From Alkalidesulfovibrio alkalitolerans DSM 16529 (lineage in GTDB: Bacteria; Desulfobacterota; Desulfovibrionia; Desulfovibrionales; Desulfovibrionaceae): a DNA stretch of 64,000 bases. A model generated the notes under the pieces. The model was not told the DNA's origin. It did no database searches and saw only the letters and a program-made list of their open reading frames with translations. Where the stretch lies: assembly GCF_000422245.1 (NCBI RefSeq), contig NZ_ATHI01000028.1, positions 62,001 to 126,000 on the forward strand, written 5' to 3'. A program made the position numbers and the translations under genes. Shown here in pieces: positions 63,574 through 64,000 of this stretch. The number at the start of each line of letters is the position of its first letter. Within the stretch, counting starts at the first letter, position 1.

Positions 63574-64000
63574 CCACAGCAATCTACCCCGGCACCTTCG
63601 ATCCCCTGACCAACGGACATGTCAGCCTTGTCAGGCGCGCGTGCAGCGTTTTTGATCGGATCATCGTGGCCGTGGCGCGCGACACAACCAAGAAGCCTCT
63701 CTTCACAATCGAGGAAAGGGTGGCCATGGCGCGCGAGGTCTTCGCCTTCGACAAGGGCGTCGAGGTGGAGGATTTCGCGGGCCTGCTCGTCAACTACGTC
63801 GATCGCAAGGGTGCGGGCGTCATCCTGCGGGGGCTGCGAGCGGTCTCGGACTTCGAGTACGAGTTTCAGATGGCGCTCATGAACCGTAGATTGAACCGCG
63901 ATATCCAGACTGTCTTTCTGATGACCGACTACAAGTGGATGTACCTCTCCTCGACCATCGTCAAGGAAGCGGCCAAACACGGCGCGAATATCAAGGGCAT
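63570..64000 (+). CDS. coaD: Phosphopantetheine adenylyltransferase, 3' end cut by window
   Basis: The first 143 codons of CoaD, which is normally about 160 residues, so roughly 20 are missing. IYPGTFDPLTNGHVSLVRR carries the nucleotidyltransferase TxGH motif (TNGH), followed by VAVARDTTKKPLFTIEER, VILRGLRAVSDFEYEFQMAL and MYLSSTIVKE. It makes dephospho-CoA from phosphopantetheine and ATP. ATGA overlap with rsmD shows co-translation. Cytoplasmic hexamer in the family. Confidence 0.96.
   Translation, partial: MTTAIYPGTFDPLTNGHVSLVRRACSVFDRIIVAVARDTTKKPLFTIEERVAMAREVFAFDKGVEVEDFAGLLVNYVDRKGAGVILRGLRAVSDFEYEFQMALMNRRLNRDIQTVFLMTDYKWMYLSSTIVKEAAKHGANIKG

Overview
The window looks like a chromosomal segment of a GC-rich sulfate-reducing deltaproteobacterium of the Desulfovibrio type. 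This is an inference from gene content (clpS-clpA-aat, uvrB-ligA-dapB, rsfS-gpmI, rsmD-coaD, a CheA-CheR-CheB cluster, many surface-glycan genes) and from base composition, not from a marker gene. About 55 protein genes fill nearly the whole window. Both ends are cut: a transporter gene at the left and coaD at the right. I see no rRNA, tRNA, CRISPR array, prophage or transposase gene.

Layout. (1) 1-9126, minus strand: a five-gene membrane operon made of an ABC permease, its ATPase, a giant 1598-residue FtsX permease fused to an apparently dead M28 peptidase-like domain, and two OPT-like multispanning membrane proteins. (2) 9245-15463 minus plus 15662-17571 plus: a surface-glycan locus with three paralogous predicted glycosyltransferases, two GT4 enzymes, a histidine phosphatase, a deacetylase and a methyltransferase; a second methyltransferase lies convergent to it. 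(3) 18487-25138, plus: a chemotaxis-type operon (soluble double-hairpin MCP-like protein, STAS protein, CheY, CheA carrying MshEN-like repeats, CheR, CheB). (4) 25167-30826: fluoride channel with a DUF190 partner, a CYTH protein, the N-degron operon clpS-clpA-aat, and a secreted protein. (5) 30837-37577: a GT9 enzyme and a conserved unknown (minus), then uvrB, ligA, dapB (plus). (6) 37866-44524: membrane chemoreceptor, hybrid kinase, RtcB RNA ligase and a tandem-ACT protein. (7) 44573-49443: PaaK, then the oxidative pentose-phosphate operon gnd-zwf-pgl, bracketed by two different non-coding palindromic repeat elements.

(8) 49703-59652: serB, a nitroreductase, rsfS, gpmI, a small zinc ribbon, then a set that looks like a pathway for a CMP-activated keto-deoxy sugar acid (glycosyltransferase, HpcH/HpaI aldolase, KdsB-like cytidylyltransferase, an unrecognised 512-residue protein, and convergent HAD phosphatase and D-hydroxyacid dehydrogenase). 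(9) 59725-64000: EamA transporter and LOG protein (minus), then a beta-CASP metallo-hydrolase, rsmD and coaD (plus).

Operons are tight, with many 4-base ATGA/GTGA/TTGA stop-start overlaps. The three most interesting items are the operon with the pseudo-peptidase/FtsX fusion, the chemotaxis cluster with MshEN-like (possible c-di-GMP) repeats in CheA plus a CheZ-like motif in its receptor-like protein, and the candidate CMP-keto-deoxy acid pathway.
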